Shown in pieces: positions 53,014-64,000 of a stretch of 64,000 nt of DNA. Numbering within the stretch: the stretch's first letter is position 1; every line of letters begins with the position of its first letter. Below the pieces are notes generated by a model. That model ran no database searches. It was given only the letters and a program-made list of their open reading frames with translations, and was not told the origin of the DNA. The translations under genes were made by a program, and so were the position numbers. The DNA is from Pseudovibrio sp. JCM 19062 (GTDB lineage Bacteria > Pseudomonadota > Alphaproteobacteria > Rhizobiales > Stappiaceae), in contig BAXV01000006.1 of NCBI GenBank assembly GCA_001310715.1, forward strand, positions 62,001 through 126,000. The letters are read 5' to 3'.

Positions 53014-54737
53014 ATGGCGAAAAAAAGCTGGCAGCTCCTTTTTGAGGAAGTCCAACTTTAAATCAAATCATGGGACCAGTGCAATTCGGGTTCGTGGTCC
53101 GGGTCGGTCTCGTATTTTCTTTGCGATGACGATTTTTGTGTTGGTTTACGGGGCTATAGCCGGACGTTTGATCCTGCTTGGATTGCAGGACGGGAGCCCG
53201 GCGGGAAGTTTTCTTGCGGCTCAGAACACCGGTACTCTAGCGCGCCCTGATATTGTTGATCGCAACGGCGAAATCCTTGCAACCGACATCAAGAGTGCCG
53301 CGCTTTATGCGGAGCCGCGCAAAATTCCGGATTCTGATGAGGTTTTTGACGGTCTGATCACCGTCTTACCAGAGCTGGATACGCCAGCGATCAAGAAGCG
53401 TCTTGAGAGTAACTCCATGTTCACGTGGCTTAAGCGTGAGATTTCGGTTGAGCAGCGTCAGGCGATTCACGCACTGGGTCTTCCAGGCGTTGGCTTTCGT
53501 GAGAGCAACAAGCGGTTTTATCCGGGTGGGCAAACGGTCAGTCATATTCTTGGCACGGTGAATGTAGACAATCAGGGCCTTTCCGGCATGGAGCAGTATG
53601 TCGATCAGGCCTGGTTGAAGGACCTGCAGGAGCTTGGCTTTACACAGGACCGGACGATGGAGCCGGTCGCGCTTTCCGTTGATCTGCGTGTGCAACATGC
53701 GGTGCGCGATGAGTTGCGCCGATCTATGGAGTACTATCAGGCGAAGGCGGCCATGGGCGTGGTGCTGAAAGTTGACACTGGTGAAGTGATCGCCATGACG
53801 TCACTGCCCGACTTTGATCCGAATAACCGCCAGCAAGCGCTTGAGAAAAAGCGAATGAACCGTGTGACCGGCGGCGTGTTTGAGATGGGGTCGATCTTCA
53901 AGGGCATCACCATTGCAATGGCGCTGGATAGCGGCAAGGTGAAGCTGGAAGATGGCTTTGACGCAACCAAGCTATCCGCGTTTCAGGTCGGACGATTAAC
54001 GACTACTACGGCAAGCACCGTGTGCTTACCGTGCCTGAGGTCTTCGTTTACTCCTCCAATATTGGCACCATCAAAATTATGCAGAAGGCGGGCATTGAGG
54101 AGCAGAAGAAGTTTCTGGAAAGGCTGGGCCTGACTGAAAAGTTGCATACCGAGATGCCGGGTGTTGCCAAGCCTTTGCTTCCGCCTAAGTGGAATGAGCT
54201 TGCGGCCATGACTATTTCGTTTGGTCACGGCCTTGGTATTACGCCGCTGCAAATGGCAGTGGCCGGCGCAACACTGGTGAATGGCGGCAAATATCTTGAG
54301 CCAACCTTCCTTCCTCGTAGTCAGGAGGAGGCTGACAAGCTTGCCAAGCAGGTTATCAAGCCGGAAACCAGTGAGATCCTTCGCTACCTCAATCGTGAGA
54401 ATGTCCTGCGTGGGTCCGGGCGGCGGGCTGCTGTGGCGGGTTATGATGTTGGCGGTAAAACTGGTACAGCGCAGAAGGTTGTGAATGGTCGTTACATTGA
54501 AGGTCTTTACCTGAATTCCTTCATGTCGGCGTTCCCTATTTCCAATCCCCAATACCTTGTTTTGATTTTGTTGGATGAGCCGCAGAAGTAGAAGGGCAAC
54601 ATTTTGCCACCGCAGGGTGGAATGCTGTGCCGACCTCGGCATCTGTTATCCGCAGAATTGCACCAATGCTCGGCGTGGTGCCTGATTTTGTAGATGACGC
54701 AGAGACAATTCCGGTTTCCTATCAGAGCCGAAACTAA
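53014..54737 (+). CDS. ftsI: Septal peptidoglycan transpeptidase FtsI (PBP3)
   Basis: About 574 residues in four frames. A basic cytoplasmic head is followed by one membrane anchor (FFAMTIFVLVYGAIAGRLIL), the pedestal domain (ARPDIVDRNGEILATD) and the transpeptidase domain. Active-site motifs are all present: SIFK in EMGSIFKGIT near 53890, SSN in VYSSNIGT near 54055, and KTGTAQK near 54457. Breaks fall near 53028 (a run of seven A), 53985 and 54590, after which the protein continues EGQHFATAGWNAVP to a stop at 54737. GGGGGAGG precedes the ATG. It crosslinks wall at the division septum. Confidence 0.94.
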
Positions 54738-54849
54738 ACAGGAGACTTGAATGAGGCGAGATACGGAGAATTTGGGGAAATTTAAAGAGAAATACTCCCC
54801 TAGACCGGTTTGCCACATTCATGTCTCATAGGCCGGACATATCGACGCC

Positions 54850-57009
54850 ATGTTGCTTAAAGACCTTACAAAACAAGAGATAGACGCTACTGCGAGCGAT
54901 AGGCCGACAGTGTAGGCGCTCTCACCATTTCGGGGCTTACTGCTGATAGTCGGGCGGTGGAGCCCGGTTTTGTTTTTGCTGCCCTGAAGGCGCGAAAGTG
55001 GATGGTGCCGAGTTTATCCAACAAGCTGTCACTGCAGGTGCTGCTGCCATCTTGATTGATGCGGAGCGCATTACAGATGATATTCGCAAGCAGGCCAAAC
55101 AGGTTCCGTTGATCGCTGCCCCGGATGCGCGACACGAACTTGCTTTGATGGCAGCTGCTTTTTCCGGCAAACAGCCGGAGAAGATGGTTGCGGTGACCGG
55201 GACTGCGGGCAAGACCTCAGTTGCGGTGTTTGTGCGTCAGATCTTTGAATATGCCGGACTGGTTTCTGCCAGTTTGGGGACCATTGGTACTGTCACTTCC
55301 ACAGGGCAAAGCTATGGCGGCCTGACCACGCCTGATCCTGTTTCCCTGCATGAAGACCTGAAACGTCTAGCCGAGGATGGGATAACCCATGCGGCGATGG
55401 AAGCGTCCAGTCACGGGTTGGACCAGCGTCGTCTGGATGGTGTGCGTATCGTTGCGGCGGGCTTTACCAATCTTGGCCGCGATCACATGGACTACCACCC
55501 AACGGTGGAAGAGTACCTTCAGGCAAAGCTGCGGTTGTTCCGCGATTTGTTGCCGGATGATGGTGTGGTCGTGGTTGATCCGGAATCTCAATTTGCGGAC
55601 CGGGTTCTGGAGGTTGCCGAAGAACGCGGCCTGAAAACCTTCACTGTGGGGGTTCTTGGGGAGGACCTTACGGTTCTCAGTGTCGAGCCGGACGGGTTCA
55701 GTCAGGTTATTGAGCTTGAGACAGCTGAGGGCGTGTTCTCTGTTGCTTTGCCGCTGGCAGGTGATTTTCAGGTAAGCAATGCGTTGATTGCTGCTGGCCT
55801 TGCTGTGTGTGCTGGTGTGCCATTGCAGACGGCTTTGGAAGCCCTGACGGTTCTGCGCGGTGCGCCGGGCCGGATTGAGCATGTGGGTACCCGTGAGAAC
55901 GGCGCTCTTGTGTTTGTCGATTATGCTCACAAACCAGAGGCACTGGAAAATGTGCTCGCTGCTTTGCGTCCGTTCGCAGCGGGGCGTCTGATCAATGTGT
56001 TTGGCTGTGGCGGTGATCGCGATGCGGGCAAGCGTCCGTTGATGGGCGAGATCTCGGCGCGTCTTGCTGATGTTTCCATCGTGACCAACGATAATCCGCG
56101 TACAGAAGACCCCGACAAAATCCGCGAGGAGATTGTTGCTGCGTGTCCTGCTGCTTTGGAAATTGGGGACCGGGCACTGGCAATTCACCAGGCGGTGAAG
56201 ATGCTTCAAGAGGGGGATGTGCTTTGTGTGGCTGGTAAGGGCCACGAAACAGGCAGATTATCGGAACCGAAGTACTTCCGTTTTCAGATCACGAGGAAAT
56301 TCAGAAGGCACTTGCAGAGGTTTCGGGGGGTGCCGAAGCAATACCGGCGTCTGACGGGGATTTGCCAGAGATCACACTTGATCTGGACGAGATGGACCTT
56401 CTCGGCGATGAGCTTGATGAGGCCGCGGCTGCCGAAGCGCTGGATGATGATGATTTGCTGGCGGCTGTTCAGTCCGGTGTCGAGGAACTTGAGGCAGAGC
56501 ACCCGATAAATCCTGATCATAGGCAGGATAGCGAGGAAGAAGACTGGCTGGCGCTGGAAGAAGGGGTCCTTGGCGCTGACGAGCTGGCTGATGCTGAGCT
56601 TTCTGATGTTGAAAGCCATGATCCGGACTTTGGCAAGGATGGTTTTCCGGTCGTTGCGGAAGATACGCCGGAAGCGCTTGAAGACGAGCTGCTGAGCGAT
56701 CTTGCCGCGATTGAAGCTGAGGCTGAACTGGAAGCCGAAGCAGACGCAGAACCGGAGAACGCTGGGGAGCAGGACGAACACTCTGAGGCGGATGACGATG
56801 CATTTCCTGCGGATGACGGTCTGGAAGAGGTTGCTCCCGAGGGCTTTGAGGATGTATCGCAGTCCATTGAAGGGGAGGAGCAGGAAAGTTCAAAAGATCT
56901 AAGCAGTTCAACTGCTTCTGCAGAACTTTCGCGCATGCCGAAGATTGTTGCCTCTAAGGGATTAAAGCTAGAAAAAAACACATCGCAGGTCAGCAATAGA
57001 CAAGCCTGA
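54850..57009 (+). CDS. murE: UDP-MurNAc-tripeptide synthetase MurE with long acidic C-terminal extension
   Basis: The Mur ligase that adds meso-diaminopimelate to UDP-MurNAc-L-Ala-D-Glu in the cytosol. The core (~485 residues) has TGTAGKTSVAVF for ATP, TTPDP, EASSHGLDQRR, FTNLGRDHMDYH and the diaminopimelate motif DNPRTEDP near 56095, ending with GKGHETGQ. Breaks near 54910, 54990 and 56254 are single lost bases. Once the last is repaired the frame does not stop but runs on for about 235 residues, very rich in Asp, Glu and Ala (DELDEAAAAEALDDDDLL and similar), ending with a short basic stretch (KGLKLEKN) at 57009. Such a tail is not a normal part of MurE; its role is unknown. Confidence 0.9.
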
Positions 57010-57073
57010 CTGGACTATCGTCCCCCATATCAACCTATTGGATCCGGAAGTTAAGTCGGAATATGAGCGGCAA

Positions 57074-58524
57074 ATGATTGAACTGCCTGAAATAGATCGT
57101 GGGCCGCTGTGGCTGCTTGCTGATTTTCTGGAGGCGGTAGATGGGGATGTTCACGGTGATCTGAGTGATGACATAACCGGAATTTCCATTGATAGCCGGG
57201 GAATTCAGCCCGGAGAGGCCTTCTTTGCGATTAAGGGGGAGAACTTCGACGGTCATGCGTTTGCAGGGGCTGCCCTTGAGGCTGGCGCTGCTGTTGCTGT
57301 TGTTGCGCGCGACAAGCTGGATGAGCTTCCTGAAGACGGTTGCTATGTGGCTGTCGATGATGTTCTTAAAGCGTTGGAGCGGCTTGGTGTGGCGGCGCGC
57401 GCGCGTTCCAAGGCACGGATCATTGCAGTGACCGGATCGGTCGGTAAGACGGGCACGAAGGAAGCTTTGCGGCTGTGTCTTTCCAAATCCGGTCTTACCC
57501 ATGCGCCTGTGGCGAGCTTTAACAACCATTGGGGCGTTCCGCTGACACTGGCGCGGATGCCTGCTGATACAGAATTTGCGATCTTCGAGATTGGTATGAA
57601 CCACCGCGGCGAAATTACGCCGTTGGTGAAGATGGTTCGTCCACATGTGGCGATTGTGACCACAGTCGAGGCGGTGCATCTGGAGGCGTTCAATTCGGTT
57701 GAAGACATTGCTCGTGCCAAGGCCGAGATCTTCACGGGGATCGAGCCGGGTGGTGTGGCGATCCTTAACCGGGATAATCGCCAGTACGACCTGCTTCGCT
57801 ATCTTGCCGCTGTGTCTGGCGTGAAGAACATTGTCAGCTTTGGAATGCAGCCGGGCGCGCAGTCCGTTGCCAAGAAGGTGGCGGCAAATCCTGACTGTTC
57901 CTGCTTGAATGCCAATATTTTGGGACAGGAAATCTCCTACAAGATTGGTGCTCCGGGCGCGCATCACGTGATCAACTCTCTGGGTGTGCTGACCGGGGTC
58001 ATGGAGCTGGGTGCAAACCTTGCCTTTGCAGGTCTGGCGCTGGCGGAAATGTCTGCTCCCAAAGGGCGCGGTGCGCAGAGCGTTCTTGATGTGAATGGTG
58101 GCACGGCCTTGCTTGTTGACGAGAGCTACAACGCTAATCCGGCCAGTATGCGGGCTGCTATCAATCTGGTGGCGGGCTTGCCAGTGGTGAAGAATGGTCG
58201 CCGCATTGCCGTCTTGGGGGATATGCTCGAATTAGGCGCAGATTCAGGTCAGTTACACGCGGATCTTGCGGAAGAGTTGGAACGCGCCAAGATCGACGTG
58301 GTTTATTGTGTGGGCACCCATATGAAGATGCTCTGGGACCAGTTGCCTGCGCAGACCAGAGGTGCCTATTCAGAAACTTCCGATGAGTTGGAAAAAGACC
58401 TTTTGTCGGAAGTGCGTCCCAATGACATTGTAATGGTGAAGGCTCCCTGGGCACCCGTATGGGTCCGCTTGTGGATGCTTTGAAGAAACGTTTTCCTGAA
58501 CCGGCTTCAACCGGTGAGTCCTGA
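57074..58524 (+). CDS. murF: UDP-MurNAc-pentapeptide synthetase MurF
   Basis: About 483 residues. It adds D-Ala-D-Ala to the muramyl tripeptide, completing the lipid I precursor. Motifs are DSRGIQPGEAFFAIKGENFDGH, the ATP loop TGSVGKTGTKE, NNHWGVPLTLARM, EIGMNHRGEI and ESYNANPASM. The frame breaks near 58442. With one base added it continues KGSLGTRMGPLVDALKKRF to a stop at 58524. The Met of MIELPEIDRG is the chosen start, 65 bases after murE. An in-frame TTG at 57038 would add 12 residues that are not family-like. Confidence 0.94.
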
Positions 58525-58534
58525 GGTTGAATAA

Positions 58535-59628
58535 ATGCTATATTTGCTGGCGGAGCTGTCAGGGGTTTATCCTTCCCTATCCGCGTTGAATGTTTTCAAA
58601 TACATTACGTTCCGTACCGGCGGCGCGATCATGACTGCGTTGTTGTTTGTGTTTTTGTTCGGCCCACGCATCATTGATGCGCTGCGTTTGCGTCAGGGAC
58701 ATGGGCAGCCTATCCGTGAAGACGGACCTCAGAGCCATCTGCTGACCAAAAAGGGCACGCCAACCATGGGCGGTCTGATGATCCTGTCCGGGATGATCGT
58801 GGCAACGCTTTTCTGGGCAGATCTTCGTAATCCTTACACCTGGATCGTTCTGGGTGTGACTGTCGGTTTTGGTCTGATCGGTTTTTATGATGACTACCTG
58901 AAGGTCTCCAAATCCTCGCACAAGGGGTTCGGCGGCAAGGCGCGTCTGGGGCTGGAATTCCTGATCGCCGGTCTTGCCGCGTTTGCGGTGACTTTTTTGG
59001 ATTCTGAGCCATTTTCCACTAGCATCGGCTTTCCGTTCTTTAAAGAGCTGACGCTGAACCTTGGTCTGTTCTTCATCCCATTCGCAGCCTTTGTTGTTGT
59101 TGGCGCGGGCAATGCGGTGAACCTGACTGATGGTCTTGATGGCCTTGCTATCGTGCCGGTTATGATTGCAGCAGCTCCTTTGGTCTGGTCGCGTATCTGA
59201 CAGGGAACGCGGTGTTTTCCAGTTATCTGCAGATCCACCATGTTGCTGGTACCGGAGAGCTTGCCGTTTTGTGTGGAGCCGTGATCGGGGCTGGGCTTGG
59301 GTTCTTGTGGTTCAACGCGCCGCCTGCTGCGATCTTTATGGGTGATACGGGCTCTCTTGCTCTGGGCGGTATGCTGGGTGCGATTGCGGTTGCGACCAAG
59401 CACGAGATTGTTCTGGCGATCATCGGTGGTCTGTTCGTGCTGGAAGCGGTTTCCGTGATTGTACAGGTGGCGTCGTTCAAGCTGACCGGCAAGCGCGTGT
59501 TCCGCATGGCGCCTATTCATCATCACTTTGAGCATCTGGGCTGGACCGAAAGTCAGGTGGTTATCCGTTTCTGGATTATTGCTGTTGTTCTGGCGCTTGT
59601 TGGCCTTGCCACGCTGAAGCTGCGCTAG
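58535..59628 (+). CDS. mraY: Phospho-MurNAc-pentapeptide transferase MraY
   Basis: About 364 residues with ten membrane helices. It moves phospho-MurNAc-pentapeptide onto undecaprenyl phosphate to make lipid I. Conserved loops are [10 protein letters not shown] near residue 73, [33 protein letters not shown] and the [11 protein letters not shown] histidine cluster. The frame breaks near 59180, within [11 protein letters not shown]. The start is ten bases after the murF stop. Confidence 0.95.
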
Positions 59629-59641
59629 GAGGGATGAAGAC

Positions 59642-61041
59642 ATGATCCCTATCCGTCATCTTGCAGGTAAAGAAGTTGCGTTGTTCGGGCTCGGTGGTTC
59701 CGGGTTGCTGACGGCGCGCGCGCTTGAGGCTGGTGGGGCTCGTGTGGATGTGTGGGACGATAACGAAGCCAGCGTTGCTGCTGCTGAAGAGCAGGGGCTT
59801 GCGGCGATCGATTTGCACGATGTGGACATGACCCGCTACGCGGCGCTGGTTGTTGCGCCGGGGGTTCCGCTGACCCATCCGGTGCCGCACTGGAGTGTGG
59901 TGCGGGCGCAGGATGCCGGTATTCCGGTGATCGGGGATATTGAGCTGTTCGTGAACGAACGGGAAGCGGTTTGCCCGGAGGCGCCGTTTGTTGCCATTAC
60001 GGGCACCAACGGGAAGTCCACGACCACTGCGCTGATCTCGCACATTCTCAAAGATTGCGGGATGGACGTTCAGATGGGCGGCAATATTGGCCGTCCGGTT
60101 CTGGATCTTGAAGAATTCTCCGAGGGCCGCGTCTATGTGATTGAGGTGTCCTCTTACCAGATCGACCTTGCTCCAAGCCTTGCGCCGGATATCGGGGTGA
60201 TGATGAACCTGTCGCCGGACCATCTGGACCGACACGGCAGCATGGAGCATTACGCTTCTATCAAGGAGCGTCTTGTGAAGGGCGCGCGTCTGGCCGTTGT
60301 TGGGGTTGATGATGAACACAGCGCCGCGATTGCGCAGCGCCGGGTGGAGAGCGGTGAGCCGATCGAGCTGATCTCCTGTCATGAGCCGGTTGAGTTTGGT
60401 GTTTATGCCGCCGATGGCAAGGTCATCGAAGTTTTTGATGAAGAACAGGTGGTTGTTGCAGACCTGTCTTCTTCCAACACTTTGCGCGGCTCGCATAATG
60501 GGCAGAATGCTGCTGCTGCTGTGGCTGTGTGTGCGGCGCTTGGCTGGAGCTTGACGAGATTTCTGGTGCGCTGGCGACGTTTCCGGGCCTTGCGCACCGC
60601 CTGAAGCTGGTTGCTGAAGCGGGCAAGGTTTTGTTTGTGAACGACAGCAAGGCAACCAATGCGGAAGCGGCAGCACATGCGCTGGCGGCGTTTGACCGGA
60701 TTTACTGGATCGCTGGTGGGCGTCCAAAAACTGGCGGCATTTCTTCGCTCAAAGCCTATTTCCCGAAGATTGTGAAGGCGTATTTGATCGGGGAAGCGGC
60801 AGACGATTTTAAGCAGGAACTTGCGGGCTCTGTGGAAGCGCACAAGTTTGGCAGTCTGGACATGGCTGTTGAGGCGGCAGCGCAAGATGCTGCACGGGAC
60901 AAGAGCAAGGAGGCTGTTGTTCTGCTGTCTCCGGCCTGTGCCTCGTTTGACCAGTTCAGGAGCTTTGAAGCTCGGGGGGATGCATTTGAGAGCGCGGCTG
61001 TGGCTGCTGCCAAAATGCTGAATGAAGAGGGGGCACGCTGA
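59642..61041 (+). CDS. murD: UDP-MurNAc-L-alanine:D-glutamate ligase MurD
   Basis: About 467 residues. The N-terminal domain binds UDP ([17 protein letters not shown]). The ATP domain has [14 protein letters not shown] near 59996, [23 protein letters not shown] and [10 protein letters not shown]. The C-terminal domain has [28 protein letters not shown] and [12 protein letters not shown]. The frame breaks near 60545, where GGG appears as GG. The stop overlaps the ftsW start (TGATG). Confidence 0.95.
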
Positions 61042-62198
61042 TGGTATCACGTACGGATCGCAGTGCGTTTGCGGAATGGCTTTGGACGATTGATCGTTAC
61101 ATGCTGATCGGCATTTTCACGCTGATGGTGTCCGGTCTGGTGCTGTCTCTTGCGGCCAGCCCACCTGTTGCCGAGCGTATCGGGCTCGAGAGCTTCTATT
61201 TTGTTAAGAAGCAGGCCATCTTCCTGCTGCCAAGTGCTGCTTTGATGCTTGGGGTTTCAGCATTGTCTCCGCGTTATGTGCGGCGGGTGGCTTTGCTGGT
61301 TTTCTGCGTGATGCTTGTTTTGCTGCTGGGAACGCTGTTCTTTGGCACGGACGTAAAGGGTGCGCGGCGCTGGGTGAGCCTTTTCGGGGTTTCCATTCAG
61401 CCATCAGAATTCATTAAACCTGCTCTTGTTGTGATTGTTGCGTTCTTGCTGTCTGAGGGGCGTAAGGCGCAGGATATTCCGGGACAGGTGATCTCCATTC
61501 TCTTGTTCGGCATTGTGGCGGCCATGCTCGTTGCGCAACCTGACTTTGGTCAGACCATGCTGCTGACAATTGTGCTGTTTGCGCTGTTCTTCCTGAATGG
61601 TTTGTCGTGGCTTGCGATTGTCCCTCTCGGTATTACGGGTATCCTGGGCGTGGTGGCCGGGTTCGCCTATCTGCCGCACGTGCGCGGACGTATCATGCGC
61701 TTTCTGGACCCATCTTCCGGGGACACCTATCAGATCGATAAGGCGATTGACTCCTTTATCGCCGGTGGCTGGCTTGGCCGTGGTGTGGGTGAAGGGACTG
61801 TAAAACGTATCCTGCCGGATAGTCATACAGACTTTGTTTTCGCTGTTGCTGCAGAAGAGTACGGCATCATTGTTTGTGTGGTACTGGTGACTATCTTTGC
61901 CTTTGTTGTGCTGCGCGGCCTTTACATGGCGATGCAAGATCAGGATCCGTTTGGTCGTCTGGCCGCATCTGGCCTTATTGTGATGTTTGGCCTGCAAAGT
62001 TGCATCAATATGGCTGTTAACCTGAACCTGATGCCGTCTAAAGGCATGACGCTGCCGCTGATTTCGTCTGGCGTGTCTTCCCTGATGGCGATTTCCCTAA
62101 CCATGGGTTTTGTGCTGGCATTAACGCGGAAACGTCCGCAGCCACGTAAGAACCCGATTATTACTGTTGCCCGCGCTGCGCCGTTGCAGCAGGCCTAA
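61041..62198 (+). CDS. ftsW: Septal SEDS glycosyltransferase FtsW
   Basis: A 385-residue membrane protein with about ten helices. It polymerises lipid II at the septum together with FtsI. Family motifs are KGARRWVSLFGVSIQPSEF near residue 112, QPDFGQTM near residue 170, GEGTVKRILPDSHTDFVFAVAAEE near residue 255, and NLMPSKGMTLPLISSG near the end. It starts inside the murD stop codon (TGATG), so translation is coupled. The frame is intact. Confidence 0.96.
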   Translation: MVSRTDRSAFAEWLWTIDRYMLIGIFTLMVSGLVLSLAASPPVAERIGLESFYFVKKQAIFLLPSAALMLGVSALSPRYVRRVALLVFCVMLVLLLGTLFFGTDVKGARRWVSLFGVSIQPSEFIKPALVVIVAFLLSEGRKAQDIPGQVISILLFGIVAAMLVAQPDFGQTMLLTIVLFALFFLNGLSWLAIVPLGITGILGVVAGFAYLPHVRGRIMRFLDPSSGDTYQIDKAIDSFIAGGWLGRGVGEGTVKRILPDSHTDFVFAVAAEEYGIIVCVVLVTIFAFVVLRGLYMAMQDQDPFGRLAASGLIVMFGLQSCINMAVNLNLMPSKGMTLPLISSGVSSLMAISLTMGFVLALTRKRPQPRKNPIITVARAAPLQQA

Positions 62199-62226
62199 GA
62201 GAGTTTTACTTTTGTCGGAGATTGAA

Positions 62227-63352
62227 ATGAAGCCGAAGATTATGCTCACTGCTGGAGGGACAGGCGGTCACCTGTTTCCTGCGCAAGCGCTGGCCGGTGA
62301 GCTGCAGCGCCGTGGGTATGGTGTGGAGCTGATTACCGACAGCCGCGCCGACAAGTACGGCAGCGCTTTTCCGGCAGACAAGGTTCATCTGGTCAAAAGT
62401 GATACGATCCGCGGCAGGAATCCGATTTCGCTCGCCAAGACTGCAATCAAGCTTGGTCTTGGAACTTTGCAGGCGATGAAGATTATCCGTGCAGCCAAAC
62501 CCGCAGCTATGGTTGGCTTTGGCGGGTATCCGACATTTCCGCCCATGTTTGTCGGTCGTATGCTGGGGGTACCAACAATCCTGCATGAAGCCAATGCGGT
62601 GATGGGGCGTGCAAACCGCATGCTTGCCAAAGGGCAAGAGCTGAGTTGCGACCAGTTTTCCGCTTAAAACACTGCCTAGTGACCTTGCGGCGAAGGCGAC
62701 GATGACTGGCAACCCACTGCGTGACAACGTGATTGCGGTGTGTGGACAGACCTATAACGCACCGGAAGAAGGTGGAGCTTTCCATCTGCTGGTGTTTGGT
62801 GGCTCGCAGGGTGCGCGCATCTTTTCGCAGGTTCTGCCGGAAGCCTTGAGCCTGATGGCGCCAGACTATCGTGAGCGACTGGTGATTGTGCAGCAGGCGC
62901 GTCCGGAAGATCTGGAAGGTCTGGAAGCGTCCTATCGCAAGATGGGTGTGGCTGCGCAGGTTGCGTCCTTCTTTACTGACTTGCCGGAGCGCATTGCGGC
63001 GGCCCATCTGGTGATCAGCCGGTCCGGTGCTGGTACAGTTTGCGAGCTGGCAGCAATCGGGCGTCCTTCTATATTGGTGCCGTTGCCCGGCGCGCTTGAT
63101 AACGATCAGGGTTTGAATGCAAATGTGCTTGCGGAGGCAGGTGGTGCATGGCCGATCCCACAAAAAGAACTTGATCCGCAAAGACTGGCCCGTGAGCTGA
63201 AAGAGCTCATGGATCATCCGGGCCGTCTTGCACAGGCAGCACAAGCAGCTTTGGCGCAGGGCGCGCCTGAAGCTGTGCAGCGCCTTGCGGATCTGACTGA
63301 AACACTTGTCGGTCAGGTGCCGGCAGCGAGCAAGAAAGAGACCACCTCATGA
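62227..63352 (+). CDS. murG: Lipid I GlcNAc transferase MurG
   Basis: About 375 residues in two frames that break near 62630. MurG adds GlcNAc to lipid I at the inner face of the membrane, giving lipid II. Motifs are [12 protein letters not shown] near residue 6, [37 protein letters not shown] and [24 protein letters not shown] with the UDP-GlcNAc site. The Met of MKPKIML is chosen because upstream residues belong to the ftsW tail region. The stop overlaps the murC start (ATGA). Confidence 0.95.
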
Positions 63353-64000
63353 AAATGCCTGTCAACATTGGGGGAGTTCACTTCGTCGGTATCGGCGGCA
63401 TTGGCATGAGCGGTATTGCCGAGGTTTTGCATAACCTTGGGTATCGTGTGCAGGGCTCTGACATGTCCGAGAATGCGAACGTGCTGCGTTTGCGGGAAAA
63501 GGGCATCAAGGTCATGGTCGGTCATGCGGCAGAGAACCTTGAAGGGTCGGATGTTTGCGTCGTCTCGTCAGCGATCAAAGCCAGCAATGTGGAGCTGAAA
63601 GCTGCGCGTGAGAACAACATGCCTGTTGTACGCCGTGCGGAAATGCTCGCGGAGTTGATGCGTTTTAAACAAGCAATTGCCATTGGCGGTACGCACGGCA
63701 AGACGACGACGACCTCCATGGTCGCGGCGCTGCTGGATGCGGGGGATATGGACCGACCGTGATCAATGGCGGGATCATCAATGCCTATGGCACCAACGCC
63801 CGTATGGGTGATGGTGACTGGATGGTGGTTGAGGCGGATGAGTCTGATGGCACCTTCGTCAAGCTTCCTGCCGATATTGCGGTTGTGACCAATATTGATC
63901 CCGAGCACCTTGATCATTACGGGGATTTTGACGGCGTGCGGGCTGCGTTTACGCAGTTTGTCGAGAACGTTCCGTTCTACGGCTTTGCTGTCATGTGTCT
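63349..64000 (+). CDS. murC: UDP-MurNAc:L-alanine ligase MurC (3' end missing)
   Basis: The first ~217 residues of MurC, cut by the window end. The N-terminal domain has [16 protein letters not shown], followed by the ATP loop [12 protein letters not shown] near 63688. One frame break near 63745 is followed by [23 protein letters not shown] and [13 protein letters not shown], all typical. MurC begins assembly of the muramyl peptide. murB and ddl would be expected beyond the edge. Confidence 0.94.

Overview
The window reads as a chromosomal stretch of an alphaproteobacterium of the Hyphomicrobiales (Rhizobiales) type with moderate GC. A marine Stappiaceae member such as a Pseudovibrio relative is a plausible but unproven guess. 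Supporting signs are DUF2336, DUF2293, BA14K and extensin-like genes, a SufR-type regulator, a metF/metH locus headed by an ArsR-methyltransferase fusion, OxyR, the alphaproteobacterial style of dcw cluster, and two kinds of palindromic intergenic repeat.

The most important general fact is that about half of the genes are broken into two to five reading-frame pieces. In almost every case the pieces join into a full-length family member if one base is added or removed. The break usually falls at a G run of 2-4 or an A/T run of 7-8. I read these as consensus errors, not decay, and I annotate each locus as one gene while noting where it breaks.

Layout. 1-11 kb: the 3' part of sbcC, a membrane PAS-GGDEF-EAL protein, a divergent HAD-like protein, a cobalamin riboswitch with cbiM, and ettA. 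11-20 kb: a chitinase-like remnant, a small membrane protein, DUF2293, a GGDEF protein with a degenerate EAL domain, a SufR-like repressor facing a LuxR-type regulator, oxyR and a DUF2336 protein. 19-26 kb: methionine cycle genes (SahR-like regulator, metF, metH) with a perfect 18-bp palindrome in front, then azoR. 26-33 kb: extensin-like protein, BA14K protein, HugZ-like protein, methyltransferase, glutathione transferase and thioesterase, a TauE/SafE permease and a Na+/Ca2+ exchanger. 33-35.4 kb: a small AT-richer accessory patch with a Phd/PIN toxin-antitoxin pair and a two-domain PD-(D/E)xK nuclease with an Abi-like N-terminus. 35.4-45.6 kb: 5-oxoprolinase with a MarR-type gene across the repeat-containing spacer, a DoxX-like protein, a third GGDEF-EAL protein, a TerB/DnaJ protein, an AmpD-like amidase and a lytic transglycosylase. 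45.7-50.4 kb: a PNPOx-like protein divergent from a PdxR-type regulator, RNase P RNA, pepT and a MerR-type regulator. 50.9-64 kb: the division and cell wall (dcw) cluster mraZ-rsmH-ftsL-ftsI-murE-murF-mraY-murD-ftsW-murG-murC, cut by the window end inside murC.

Links between genes: B12 uptake (riboswitch/cbiM) and B12-dependent methionine synthase are both here, as are three c-di-GMP turnover proteins and several peptidoglycan enzymes. The best candidates for something new are the two-domain nuclease beside the toxin-antitoxin pair, the long acidic C-terminal extension of MurE, and the HAD-like protein that has lost its catalytic aspartate. No complete new multi-gene system can be demonstrated from the sequence alone.
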